The position numbers and the translations under genes were made by a program. A stretch of DNA of 20,000 bases from Priapulus caudatus (lineage: Eukaryota; Priapulida; Priapulimorpha; Priapulimorphida; Priapulidae): contig NW_014577064.1 of the NCBI RefSeq assembly GCF_000485595.1, positions 1,146,061-1,166,060 on the forward strand, in the 5' to 3' direction. Shown here piece after piece: positions 1-8,588 of the stretch (within the stretch, counting starts at the first letter, position 1; every line of letters starts with the position of its first letter). The notes beneath the pieces were generated by a model, which had not been told where the DNA came from, searched no databases, and was given only the letters and a program-made list of their open reading frames with translations.

Positions 1-356
1 AGATTTCAAAGCACATATTAGAGATCTGGGGAGAACACTGGTCTGAACATATCAATAAAATATTATTAGCTTGAGATTTCAAAGCACATATTAGAGATCT
101 GGGGAGAACACTGGTCTGAACATATCAATAAAATATTATTAGCTTGAGATTTCAAAGCACATATTAGAGATCTGGGGAGAACACTGGTCTGAACATATCA
201 ATAAAATATTATTAGCTTGAGATTTCAAAGCACATATTAGAGATCTGGGGAGAACACTGGTCTGAACATATCAATAAAATATTATTAGCTTGAGATTTCA
301 AAGCACATATTAGAGATCTGGGGAGAACACTGGTCTGAACATATCAATAAAATATT
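1..356. repeat. 73-bp tandem repeat (minisatellite), ~4.9 copies, cut by window edge
   Basis: A 73-bp unit starting AGATTTCAAAGCAC begins at 1, 74, 147, 220 and 293. The last copy stops after 64 bp at 356. I see no difference between copies, which implies recent expansion or ongoing homogenisation. The array probably extends beyond the left edge of the window. On the minus strand every unit contains a good splice acceptor (a T-rich stretch then ATGTTCAG|ACC), which matters because a minus-strand multi-exon gene ends its visible exons just upstream. The motif TATTATTAGCT in the unit is also present in the palindrome at 8307 and the solo arm at 14720; this may be chance. Confidence 0.97.
310..334 (-). 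CDS. possible terminal coding exon of the 1073-1935 gene, within the 73-bp repeat
   Basis: On the minus strand a T-rich tract ending in CAG precedes ACCAGTGTTC at 334. The upstream exon (1073-1203) ends with two bases (AG) of a split codon. Adding the A at 334 gives Arg, followed by Pro-Val-Phe-Ser-Pro-Asp-Leu and a TAA stop at 310-312. The phase therefore fits, and the gene would end in a nine-codon tail. The same acceptor and stop recur in each of the other repeat units, so only the first reached (this one) would be needed. No minus-strand AATAAA was seen in the repeat. This is inference from splice signals only; an exon further to the left, outside the window, is an alternative. Confidence 0.25.
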
Positions 357-456
357 TATGGCAATGCATAGATATGTTCATGCTAGTATACATATAGGTT
401 CGTACCTATCTATGATTGTCCTTCCTAGCTAGTTGGTACTCCAGCTCCATATTTAA

Positions 457-1050
457 AGGGATACTACAACTACACCCTAGAATTTTAGGGGATATTATGA
501 TAGTAAGTGCATAAATAATAGTATATACCTACTTTTTTTTATAATCACGCATTCACACTTGTCATAAAACAACAGTGAGTTTTGACATCTTTATTTTTGG
601 CAGCTGACATGACACCACTCAATTTTTCTGCCACTTTGAAGAAGTTGCAATTTTGCCAATTTATTTTGCACGTTACAGACCGAGGGCTAATCGCAAAAGT
701 GCAATTATATCTATACCGAATAATTTTTATTTCAAGACAAATTCGTCGAACATATTATAACTGAATGTAAAAGTTGTTTATAAGATATTGCAATTAATCC
801 TCCATTTCAATTAATAAATAAGAAACACCCTCGGCCTGTATAGCCTGCAGCCAAAAAGTTGTGATGCACAACTTTGAATGCAGATGGGCTATAGTGGGGG
901 CAGCGCCATTGCAAGCAACAATACAGCTGTTAGTTTTAAAACATTAAAAAAATATTTCTAATAAATATTGAACATTGAAACTTTCTGTGTAGAGTAAATT
1001 AACTCTATTTTAACTGAAAATATGCATGGAACCTTGGGTCAAGTATCCCT
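457..1050. mobile_element. candidate TTAA-flanked inverted-repeat element (MITE, ~594 bp)
   Basis: The ends are inverted copies: ATTTAAAGGGATACT at 451-465 and AGTATCCCTTTAAAT at 1042-1056. Taking TTAA (453-456 and 1051-1054) as the target duplication leaves a 594-bp element beginning AGGGATACT and ending AGTATCCCT. A TTAA target is typical of piggyBac- and Kolobok-like elements. The terminal repeat proper is only nine bases and I see no transposase, so this would be a non-autonomous copy. It lies in the presumed last intron of the minus-strand gene whose exon ends at 1073. The interior is AT-rich; an open frame at 582-764 has no recognisable domain. Confidence 0.45.
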
Positions 1051-1072
1051 TTAAATCTTTCTAAGGATATAC

Positions 1073-1203
1073 CTCCATATCTCGATGAGTGATGAATTAT
1101 GGGTTCTACATCTCAAAGCCAGTTGGGTTTTGTGTGTTGTATTGGCAAGAATTGTCACTATGTTTTGACCAGCTCCAACAACTGCTACTCGCTGAAGCGG
1201 ACA
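1073..1203 (-). CDS. internal exon (third visible) of an unrecognised gene
   Basis: The acceptor is a strong pyrimidine tract ending TTCTTTTTCAG before 1203, and the donor is GGAG|GTATAT at 1072-1071. The exon is 131 nt and starts in phase 0, matching the previous exon, which ends on a complete Lys codon. It encodes Cys-Pro-Leu-Gln-Arg, then a Val-Ala-Val-Val-Gly-Ala-Gly stretch, then two N-glycosylation sequons (Asn-Thr-Thr and Asn-Ser-Ser), ending Ile-Glu-Ile-Trp plus two bases of the next codon. The VVGAG stretch superficially resembles a nucleotide-binding turn but is too short to rely on. Family not recognised. The sequons suggest, without proving, a secreted or luminal protein. Confidence 0.65.
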
Positions 1204-1500
1204 CTGAAAAAGAAAATTAGCAATCCTACATTTGCTAGAACTATATTGTGCTAAAACATTTGTCCTCGTGATTTTATATTTAATACAAAATTAACATGCA
1301 ACACTGAAACAGACACAACTTTGCATACCAGAGTCTGTAGTAATAATTTGAATTTGCATATTTTACTTTTGCACCAAGGGTATTTCAAAGACATAAAAAA
1401 CTACTATATATAAATAAATCAGGACATATATGTTTTGCTATGCATCTTAAATATGCTATTGCTACACATGATTGCTATTGCAATCATTATGCATCCATAC

Positions 1501-1619
1501 CTTCCAGCACTCTACAGACTGTGTATACAGTTCCAGAGTCTCTGCCAAAGCATCATCCGTTAGGTTGATGTGGAAATAAGCAGTATCAATCTTTAGATTT
1601 GCATTGTGAGCAGACGTTG
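1501..1619 (-). CDS. internal exon (second visible) of the same unrecognised gene
   Basis: Splice sites on the minus strand are CCGTAG|CAACG (acceptor before 1619, weak pyrimidine tract) and GGAAG|GTATGG (donor at 1500-1499). The 119-nt exon carries two bases (CA) that complete a codon begun in the upstream exon (G+CA, Ala) and then 39 open codons ending at Trp-Lys. It encodes a sequon (Ile-Asn-Leu-Thr) and an acidic, probably helical stretch LTDDALAETLELYTQSVECW. That the open frame, phases and splice sites agree across three successive exons is the main argument for a real gene; no single exon is recognised. Confidence 0.65.
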
Positions 1620-1764
1620 CTACGGTATGAAATAACAAGTACGTTATATTGTTTAGTCAAGTTGTAAATCAAGAGCACAAGAACATTGTAGATAGATTCC
1701 TTTTATTTGGCTTTTCGCCGACATAATGTTCATTAAATTACTATAGTTACTGACATAAATTTAC

Positions 1765-1935
1765 CTGTGTACTTTTGGAAAACAGATGTCTGCATTTCTA
1801 TACCAGTATGATGATCTTGATCTTCTAAGTGAGGATCAGGTGTTATCTGAGGAAGCTTCAACATCACTTCATTTTCAAATTGTCCATGGTTCTCTATCTT
1901 CTTCTTGAAGTCGATGACATCGTTAGCTCGGCACA
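1765..1935 (-). CDS. internal exon (first visible) of an unrecognised multi-exon gene
   Basis: The minus-strand acceptor TTAATTATAG precedes 1935 and the donor ACAG|GTAAAT lies at 1764-1763. The exon is 171 nt: two bases, 56 codons, one base. The peptide begins Cys-Arg-Ala-Asn-Asp-Val-Ile-Asp-Phe, is rich in charged residues, and contains an Asp/His-rich patch (LEDQDHHTG). The three visible exons together give about 140 residues in one frame. I do not recognise a family. No convincing exon ending in the required phase was found upstream, where an element copy sits at 2185-2389. The 5' exons may therefore lie further into the window or be unrecognised short exons. Confidence 0.68.
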
Positions 1936-2184
1936 CTATAATTAATCCAATTAATCCATTATATTCATAAAAACACGTAGCACGTTATACAAGGCTTTGT
2001 AGAAGATCACGTTCAGAAGACTATAGTCGTATATACGTATATGTGAATAAAATGACTAAACAGCTGAGGAAAGCTGATGTCTCTTAGAAATCTATCAGGA
2101 TTAGTCTATATAGAGAGTTCTGCAACTTGTACTAAAAATAGCAATATTAGCCACAATCCCATGCCGTCGGCCATACTGCATGGT

Positions 2185-2389
2185 GCTGAGAGGGTCTATG
2201 CCCCCCAGGGTACTGCCGGAACGTACCCTGGTACTATCTAATATGCCGGACCGTACCTCGATCGCCTACTCCACTAACGATCGAGTCTAGGGAGTCGCCT
2301 ACACCTACTCCCTAACCCTATAACCATATCAGATATAGTTACCAGGGTACGTTCCGGTATACCAGACCGTAACCTGGGGGACATAGACG
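2185..2389. mobile_element. TIR element of the 'telomere-core' family, copy 1 (right end truncated)
   Basis: Starts GCTGAGAGGGTCTATG and contains the family blocks GGGTACTGCCGGAACG, TATGCCGGACCGTACC and the closing CTGGGGGACATAGAC, as in the copy at 13615-13842. The final CCTCTCAGC of the right terminus is missing. The central part has only a short CTCCCTAACCCTATAACC trace of telomere-like repeat. No coding capacity, so non-autonomous. It lies just upstream of the first visible exon of the minus-strand gene. Confidence 0.85.
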
Positions 2390-2551
2390 TACCCCATGAG
2401 CCATACTGGTAGTCAGTCTTGCATATGTTACGTGCATTCTTATAAGATCGCGCAGCGCAATCTACCAATTTTATATGGGCTATATATTGATATTATGGTA
2501 ATATATATTATATTAGCAGTAAGTGAATCCTGGTTTTGCTGATCTATAGGT

Positions 2552-2680
2552 TTATCAGCATGGGTTGGGGTGCTAGAGTTTGATGAGATTGCACAGGCCA
2601 GGTTTTGCAGGGTTTTGCAGGCAGGTTTAATTATCAGCGTGAGGGTGGGGGGCTATATAGTTCAATGAGATTGCAGCACA
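2552..2680. repeat. diverged direct duplication of a ~50-bp segment
   Basis: The segment beginning TTATCAGCATGGG around 2552 and running to GATGAGATTGCACAG recurs from about 2629 as TTATCAGCGTGAGGG through AATGAGATTGCAGCAC, with several substitutions. Between them lies a short local duplication of GGTTTTGCAG. No coding signal is evident in the surrounding open frame. Confidence 0.5.
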
Positions 2681-2844
2681 GTTGGCCGATCGGTATATTG
2701 CACAGATCGGAAGATGTGCACGCAACACATAGACTACAGTTTGTTTACATCCGACATTGCGTTTGCATTGTCATACACGGTGTACGTCGTAGACGTACGT
2801 CTAGGACGCATCGTGTAAATAGGCCTTTAATAGGCCTTTACTCG

Positions 2845-2975
2845 CTTTTAGTGTTAGTGTTACTGTTATGTTACTGTTGTCGTACGTTGAGTGTTGTTAG
2901 TGTCACTGACACTGTAACGTTAGTGTTACTGACACTGACACTGTTACTGACACTGACACTGTCAACTGACATGTC
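2845..2975. repeat. imperfect (ACTGAC)/(GTTACT) simple repeat
   Basis: Degenerate runs of GTTAGTGTTACTGTTA, then ACTGACACTGACACTG with inverted counterparts (CAGTGT/ACACTG), make this stretch partly self-complementary. The open reading frame that crosses it (2605-3057) gains its Leu/Thr-rich composition from the repeat and is not regarded as a gene. Confidence 0.7.
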
Positions 2976-3258
2976 ACATCATTTCATGTGTTTGATAGAG
3001 ACAGCTGTAAACAGCTTTACCTTGTGGTTGTCCATAAAGGAAGCTTGCATAAAATAATAGTAAATGCAAGCTATATCTAAATATTTGCTTCATGAATAAA
3101 CTTAGTCACTAAACTACAATTTGTTTTGACGCCGAACGACGAGTGGACAGCATGAAATTAGACTGAGCTCATGTCTCTTCACACGCGTGTATTAACCTAT
3201 AGTGACGAGGCAGGGAACCAGTCTAGCTAGCATTGGCATTGCATCAGGTCCTGATTGC

Positions 3259-3431
3259 GCACCCGGCAGTTAGATGCGATATGATATGACTACTAGGCAC
3301 TCAGGATATGACTACTAGGCACTTAAAAAAAAAAACACCCTAACCCTAACCCTAACCTAACCTAAACCCTAAAATTAAATTAAATTAAAGTGCCTAGTAG
3401 TCATATCATATCGCATCTAACTGCCGGTTGC
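3259..3431. mobile_element. 173-bp TIR element with telomere-like core and 9-bp target duplication
   Basis: Terminal inverted repeats of about 43 bp: GCACCCGGCAGTTAGATGCG from 3259 and its near-exact complement ending ...CTGCCGGTTGC at 3431, each continuing through GATATGATATGACTAC. The nine bases CCTGATTGC directly flank both sides (3250-3258 and 3432-3440), a clear target-site duplication. Between the arms are a poly(A) run, a CCCTAA-type array (about 3336-3371) and an ATTAAATTAA run. A short internal duplication of GATATGACTACTAGGCACT occurs at the end of the left arm. No transposase, so a non-autonomous element mobilised in trans. Confidence 0.85.
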
Positions 3432-3528
3432 CCTGATTGCATGCGGTTGAGTGTACGCGTTACCGGTTACTAGTTTCATACCACATTATTACACACAGCT
3501 CGGCGATCCCATAAAATTACGTCAGTCC

Positions 3529-3629
3529 GCTCACTTGTAGCTCTAGTACTATAGCCCGCTTACATTAACTGCCGCTGGCCAGCGGCAGAATGTAAGCGGG
3601 CTATAGTACTAGAGCTAGCTCACTTGTAG
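3529..3629. mobile_element. palindromic mini-element (3541-3617) with 12-bp flanking repeats
   Basis: A nearly perfect foldback: arm AGCTCTAGTACTATAGCCCG from 3539 to 3566 pairs with 3588-3616. The centre is itself a perfect 20-bp palindrome, CTGCCGCTGGCCAGCGGCAG. The 12 bases GCTCACTTGTAG occur immediately left (3529-3540) and right (3618-3629), consistent with a target duplication, though long for any DNA transposon family I know. An alternative is a duplication made by DNA repair around a hairpin. Confidence 0.75.
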
Positions 3630-3760
3630 CACTCTCGACCTAATAGTAATATAACTCGATCAGGCCGTGTTGCATGATTACATGTTGCATGTTATATGCT
3701 GTATGTTGTTACAGCAATTAAAACATGGGCAAAATTGGGCAAATAAAATCATAGACAAAA

Positions 3761-4115
3761 TTGAAGAATATAATTTATATGTCATTCTTATCTATTGACG
3801 CCTTATCAAAAATGAAATGGAAAAAGATGGTAAAAGAGGCCATTCTAAAAAACGTGATAGAAAGGGACGAAGGAGCAACAAAAACAAAACTGAAAATGAT
3901 TAATATTCATAATTATGGATTAAAGAATTATATGACGTCAATGTTCTATGAGGATTCTTGTTTGTGTTTAAATGCAAGACATGCATGATAGATTTAACAG
4001 CCTACTTTAAAAATAAGTTTACTAATGACGGGTGTGACTTGTGTAGTGAGGGAGAAAAAGAATACTTAATTTGTTACATCTATATAATGGCTGTGAATAT
4101 GGGGATATAAATAAA
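3761..4115 (+). pseudogene. degraded C-terminal part of a non-LTR retrotransposon ORF2
   Basis: An open stretch at about 3761-3985 encodes a basic segment with Lys-Trp-Lys-Lys-Met-Val-Lys-Glu and ends ...CLCLNARHA. A one-base frame change near 3985 continues as MIDLTAYFKNKFTNDGCDLC followed by Ser-Glu-Gly-Glu-Lys-Glu-Tyr. The pattern 'AR..M.....NFKNKY.....C.LC..EE' is typical of the tail after the reverse transcriptase domain of many animal non-LTR elements, including the paired cysteines of a zinc-knuckle-like motif. No reverse transcriptase or endonuclease motifs are present, so this is a 5'-truncated, frameshifted relic. Family assignment (RTE, CR1, L2 or other) is not possible from this tail. 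Confidence 0.55.
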
Positions 4116-4837
4116 GGGAAATCCATTGAAGACTGGAAATGTGACGACAAAATTTTCGAGATCCGGGAATACATATATGTTTGTATATATATATGTTTGT
4201 ATCATGTATTTGTCTCTTGGTATCTATGCTATGGCTCTACGGCAAAGGAGACGCGGGAAAACCGAAATCGCGGTTGTCCCGATCGGCCTGGAAATTGGTA
4301 TAATTCTTTACCCGTGACGCTAAGAATGGACACCCTTCCCTTTCTAATTGTATTTTATGGTATTTTATTGTTATATGGTATTCCTCCACTTATACTCGGT
4401 TGCCATCACCCTAAAATGTACTAATATACATATGTGATATGTGATATGTATATATCACTGTAGGTGTGTGTAGATATAAGATATGTGTTAATAATATCTG
4501 CGTTCACGTACTGACTGCTATATGCTTTCAGAATTTTTGTTGCCAATTCTACTAGTAGTCGTTTTATCCGCACTATTGTTACGTCAATTATTTTCGCAAT
4601 AATGTTATTCTTCGATTGTCACAATTTTTCCAACATTTCTCCGTATGCGTAATAGAATGTTAGGTTAAATAAGACTTCATATTCTAGTGAATTATTATAC
4701 TTTAGACAAATTTTCTACTAATTCTACTATTTAATGTGATTTAAAATATTTGGGCATATATCATATACGTATAATATGTATATATATATATATATAATAT
4801 GTCATGCGCCTAATCTTTTCATTAATGTTTGTACCAT
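4116..4837. other. AT-rich non-coding stretch, no gene seen
   Basis: Contains a local duplication around ATATGTTTGTA (about 4174-4205), a short (TA)n run at 4779-4796 and a few short open frames (for example 4071-4424) with no domain. The part up to about 4430 could be the 3' untranslated remainder of the retrotransposon relic just upstream, but no poly(A) end or target duplication was found. Confidence 0.5.
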
Positions 4838-4894
4838 GATTGCACCAGGAGTGAATAATTGAGATTATCTCAATTATTCACTCCTGATTGTACT
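4838..4894. mobile_element. palindromic mini-element (4846-4886)
   Basis: Arms AGGAGTGAATAATTGAGA (4847-4864) and its exact complement (4868-4885) surround the loop TTA. Flanking sequences ATTGCAC on the left and ATTGTAC on the right look like a 7-bp target duplication with one change. With the outer C and G the ends read CAGGAG...CTCCTG, similar to hAT-type termini. Too small for any coding content. Confidence 0.7.
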
Positions 4895-5382
4895 TGTATT
4901 AGTTTGTCATGTTATGTTAATTATTCTCACGTTCATATTCCGCTGCTATAATCTCCAGGGTACAAACACTTCACTGCACGTGTGATACGTGTACTGAATG
5001 TTTTTAGTGCTTATAGTGGCTTGTTGCATATGGTGTCGCGCGGTATGCTTAAAGACCAGATATATAATAAGAAGTACGGAATACTTCCCATGCCAGCCAC
5101 ATTAAAATTGTGTCCAACGCGCTACAAACATTTGTTTTTATGACAAGAGTCTAGGTTGATCGTTTTTTAAAGTCCCGTAAATGTCTGTAATATTGGTTAT
5201 AGTGTGCACGCACGAGAGCACATAGTTTCACCTTGTAATTTTACCATAAAGTTTCAAGAAGCTTTACGCTCATACTAATTTATACAACGAATTTTCATTT
5301 GTCAAATAAGAGTGAAATTGATCGGCGTCTACAGAAATCGACAGAATGATATACAGTGATGCAGTGCATCGATGGACACAAG
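4895..5382. other. non-coding stretch, nothing recognised
   Basis: Mixed-composition sequence without repeats, RNA genes or convincing open frames. Confidence 0.4.
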
Positions 5383-5438
5383 CAGAGCCCATATATATCA
5401 TATTATGATAACGTATATTATATGATATATGGGCTCTG
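5383..5438. repeat. 56-bp imperfect palindrome
   Basis: CAGAGCCCATATAT at 5383 pairs with ATATATGGGCTCTG ending at 5438; the inner AT-rich part pairs after a two-base slip. The ends begin with CAGAGC, as in the palindrome at 16906-16940. Flanks (ACACAAG and ACCAAAG) only weakly resemble a duplication, so its status as a mobile element is less certain than for the others. Confidence 0.6.
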
Positions 5439-5510
5439 ACCAAAGCCAACGAAGACACATGCAGCGAAACATAAGAACACGAATGAGAGCAAGGAGGAGG
5501 CAGACAGGAA

Positions 5511-5669
5511 GGCAGGTGCACACTTCACTCGCATCCACATACGCTGGATACACTTCCACACACGCACGCGAATACATGCACGCATGCGCAAACACACGCA
5601 CTCTCCCACACACATACACACACGCACACACGCACACACGCCACACACATACACACGCACGCGCGAACA

Positions 5670-5760
<91 letters not shown>

Positions 5761-5854
5761 ACACAACACACACACAAACACCTACAATAAAATCTAATCG
5801 TGTCAATAGATGGCGGTACGTGTTCTATATCGGATATAGCTGTAACGTAGAGTA
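5511..5854. repeat. CA-rich block, left copy of a bracketing duplication
   Basis: Begins GGCAGGTGCACACTTCACTC, passes through variant CA/CGCA repeats, a long (CA)n run (about 5680-5775), then AAACACCTACAATAAAA and ATATCGGATATAGCTGTAAC. The same order of unique and repeat segments recurs at 7405-7738. All long open frames here, on both strands, are by-products of the dinucleotide repeat (alternating Thr-His or Cys-Val). Confidence 0.9.
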
Positions 5855-5884
5855 CAAGTAAGGGCGAGAAGAGGAAGGGAGAGC

Positions 5885-7404
5885 GTCAAGTATGAGTTTG
5901 GGACCCTGAACAAGCTAGGCGCTCTTCTATTATAAACACAGGATCACTGATAACAATTTATTCAAAAATCTGTGCCGAGATACCCCCTAACCAAATAAAT
6001 GCATATGATAACAAATATAAACACCTCTAGTGAATATTGCGCCTGCGCGAACATCAGAACATAGCCAGATTGTGTACTGACCGTATATGCAGCCGGCCCT
6101 TACATGCAGGGGACTTTATTCCATATAATAAGAGGCGGTGTACAGATATAATGTTATTAATATAAAGCTATGCTAGAATGTCTCCTCTCCACTTTGAAAG
6201 CAAAATTTTAGAACATATATTTCTTTCTCAAGAGATATTGCGCATGCGCGAGCACGTCCCAGGCGTGGCAATACGGACTGAGAAAAACTACATAATATAG
6301 CTGGCAGACAGAGAGAAAGAGAGAGACTCAAGGAGAGAGAGATGAAGACCGGGGAAATGCGGCAGGATAGATAGTTGATGGCGGTAGAAGAAGAGGAGGC
6401 TGAGCGAGGAACACGGGAGGCGGACGGGGAGGAAGGGAGGGAGTCAAGTATGAGTTTTGGACCCGCTAACAGGCTAGGGCGCTCTCCTAATTTAAACACA
6501 AAATCACTATAACAATTAGTTCAAAAATCTGTGCCGAGATACCCTAACCAACTAAATGCATATTGATAACAAAATATAACACCTCTAGTAAGATTGCGCC
6601 CTGCGCAAACATGCAGACATAGCAGATTGCGGAACGGTATATGCAGCCGGCCCTTACATGCAGGGACTTTATTCCATATAATAGACGGGTGTACAGATAT
6701 AATGTTATTATATAAGCTATGCTAGAATGTCTCCTCTCCACTTTAAAAGCAAATTTTACAAAATATCATTTCTCTCGGGAGATATTGCGCATGCGCGAGC
6801 ACGTTTCAGGCGTGCAGGATGGACTGAGAAAACTACATAATATAGCTGGCTGACAGAGAGAGACGAGAGAGAGAAGAGGAGAGAAGAGAGAGAGAGAGAG
6901 AGCGAGAGACTCAGGTAGAGAGAGGTGGGAGACCGAAGAAATGCGCAGAATAGATAGTTGAGAGCGCGGAGAAGAAGAGGGAGGCTGAGCGAGGAACACG
7001 GGAGGCGAGGGAGGAGAGGGAGGGGTCAAGTATGAGTTTGGGACCCCGAACAGGCTAGGAGCGCTCTCCTAATTATAAACACAAAATCACTGATAACAAT
7101 TTATTTCAAAAATCTGTGCCGAGATACCCCCTAACCAAATAAATGCATATTTGATGAAAAAATTAACACCTCTAGTGAGACTATTGCGCCTGCGCGAACA
7201 TGCAACATAACCAGATTGTGTACGGACCTGTATATGCAGCCGACACTGTTAATGCAAGGACTTCATCCCATATAATAGAGGAGTGTACAGATATAATGTT
7301 ATTATATAACGCTATGGCTGGAATGTCTCCGCTCTCCACTTTGAAACAAAATTTTAGAAAATATCATTCTTCTCAAAAGATATTGCGCATGCGCGAGCAC
7401 CGCT
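5885..7404. repeat. triplicated ~560-580 bp unit (copies at 5885, 6443, 7025)
   Basis: Each copy starts GTCAAGTATGAGTTT and continues with CTGTGCCGAGATACCC, an ATTGCGCCTGCGCG-type block, TATATGCAGCCGGCCC, CCATATAATA and ATATTGCGCATGCGCGAGCA, followed in the first two copies by a GA-rich tail. Spacing is 558 and 582 bp. The copies differ by many small indels and substitutions, so the duplications are not very recent. The third copy breaks off after GCGCGAGCAC at about 7400 and joins directly to the second CA-rich block. No gene is evident: open frames in the GA-rich tails encode low-complexity Ser/Leu/Pro sequence. Confidence 0.9.
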
Positions 7405-7569
7405 GGCAGGTGCACACTTCACTCGCATCCACGATGTACGCTGGCTACACTTCCACACACGCACGCGAATACATGCACGCACGCGCAAAACACGCACGCA
7501 CTCTTCCCCACACATACACACACCCTCACACACGCACACACATACACACGCACGCGCGAACACACACAC

Positions 7570-7663
<94 letters not shown>

Positions 7664-7738
7664 CCTACAATAAAAATCTAAATCGGTCAATAGATGGCGA
7701 TACGTGTCCTATATCGGATATAGCTGTAACGTAGAGTA
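7405..7738. repeat. CA-rich block, right copy of a bracketing duplication
   Basis: Matches 5511-5854 over its unique start (GGCAGGTGCACACTTCACTC) and unique end (ATATCGGATATAGCTGTAAC). It has its own long uninterrupted (CA)n run at about 7570-7659. Small indels separate the copies. The two blocks enclose the triplicated units, indicating that one original locus was expanded by unequal exchange with at least one internal break. Confidence 0.88.
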
Positions 7739-8298
7739 TAAACCGGAGGCTTATAGACGACTTTATACGCTCTCTGCCTCTTTTTCAATGAATAATAAAC
7801 ACCTTTCTTGAAAATGTACTTTCAGTTTAGAGAGGACACACTAACCAGTTTGACCTGAAATAACTCTATCCGAATCTAACAAACTTCCCGATAACATTCG
7901 CAACATATCTCCAGTACGTATTTCACTTGAAATATTTGAAATATGCGAGAGAGCGCGCATAATCGTCACAGTGGCTCCACATAAAAAATGGATCAGGTTT
8001 TCTCACCTGATTTTAATTTATCCAAGGCTGGCGTAACACTACGAAAATTTACTTTTTCCACTAACTCTTTGGTTTCTCGGAATTTGCTTTGGCTGCTGCT
8101 TCTTCTGCTCGCTTTCTCCTTCCCTTCCCTTCTCCGTTTCTTCCGCGACACCGTCTCCTTTCTACCTGTATTTGTTTTGTTATTGTGCCTTCTTGCTCGT
8201 CATTGCTACCCTCTTATATAATACTATCCTGTCTTTCTCGATCTCCTGCCCTTCCAGTTTTCTTCCATCTCTATTTATCTTTCACTCGCCGTCTCTGC
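7739..8298. other. non-coding stretch, pyrimidine-rich at right
   Basis: Nothing recognised up to about 8090. From 8091 to 8295 the plus strand is markedly C/T-rich (TTCTCCTTCCCTTCCC type), which explains the Leu/Phe/Ser-rich open frames at 7988-8325; they have no homology I can name. Confidence 0.45.
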
Positions 8299-8353
8299 AT
8301 CCAAACAAGAGCTAATAATACCTAATAAGGTATTATTAGCTCTTGATCCAAAC
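8299..8353. mobile_element. palindromic mini-element (8307-8345) with 8-bp target duplication
   Basis: Arms CAAGAGCTAATAATACCT and AGGTATTATTAGCTCTTG are exact complements around a four-base loop. ATCCAAAC occurs directly on both sides (8299-8306 and 8346-8353), an 8-bp duplication as left by hAT-type transposition. One complete 18-base arm occurs again, alone, at 14720-14737. Confidence 0.8.
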
Positions 8354-8363
8354 GTACTCTCTT

Positions 8364-8588
8364 TGTACCGCTCACGCTCTTCTCTCTCTCTCGCGCGCGC
8401 GCACGTGCGCTTTCTCTCCCTCCCTCGCTTTCTCCACCCATCGTTTACTCACACACTCACTCTCCCTGCCTCCATCCCCACCCACATTCACCACCTCTTG
8501 TTTCGGTTCTAATTTTACATATATCGGATTATCATTGCTTTTAGAGTACATATTTCATGAGTATCCGTATCCGTATCCGTATCCGTAC
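8364..8588. repeat. CT/CG simple-sequence tract followed by (TATCCG)n
   Basis: A (CT)n run leads into CGCGCGCGCGCACGTGCGC at about 8391-8409, potentially Z-DNA forming, then C/T-rich sequence with short CACACTC motifs. At 8561-8588 is a hexamer array, GTATCCG repeated about four times, ending in the palindrome CCGTACGG. No coding evidence. Confidence 0.75.

Noticed and set aside
1-356. CRISPR-like array
   Set aside because: The 73-bp units are contiguous and identical with no unique spacers, and the DNA is eukaryotic.
2105-2165. Minus-strand ATG followed by a signal-peptide-like stretch (MGLWLILLFLVQVAEL) upstream of the exon at 1765-1935
   Set aside because: No splice donor leaves it in the phase needed to join that exon, and an in-frame stop follows; it may still be chance hydrophobic sequence in AT-rich DNA.
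2605-3057. 150-codon plus-strand open frame with a hydrophobic middle
   Set aside because: The hydrophobic section is a translation of the ACTGAC/GTTACT simple repeat, and the start lies in a locally duplicated segment.
5398-5806. Several overlapping open reading frames encoding Cys-Val or Thr-His repeats (also at 7354-7673, 12797-13016 and 15746-16093)
   Set aside because: They are translations of (CA)n/(TG)n microsatellites in all frames and both strands; no start context, domain or splice support.
7988-8325. Plus-strand open frames with Leu-rich, membrane-like segments
   Set aside because: Explained by the pyrimidine-rich composition (CTT, CTC, TTC codons); no homology recognised.
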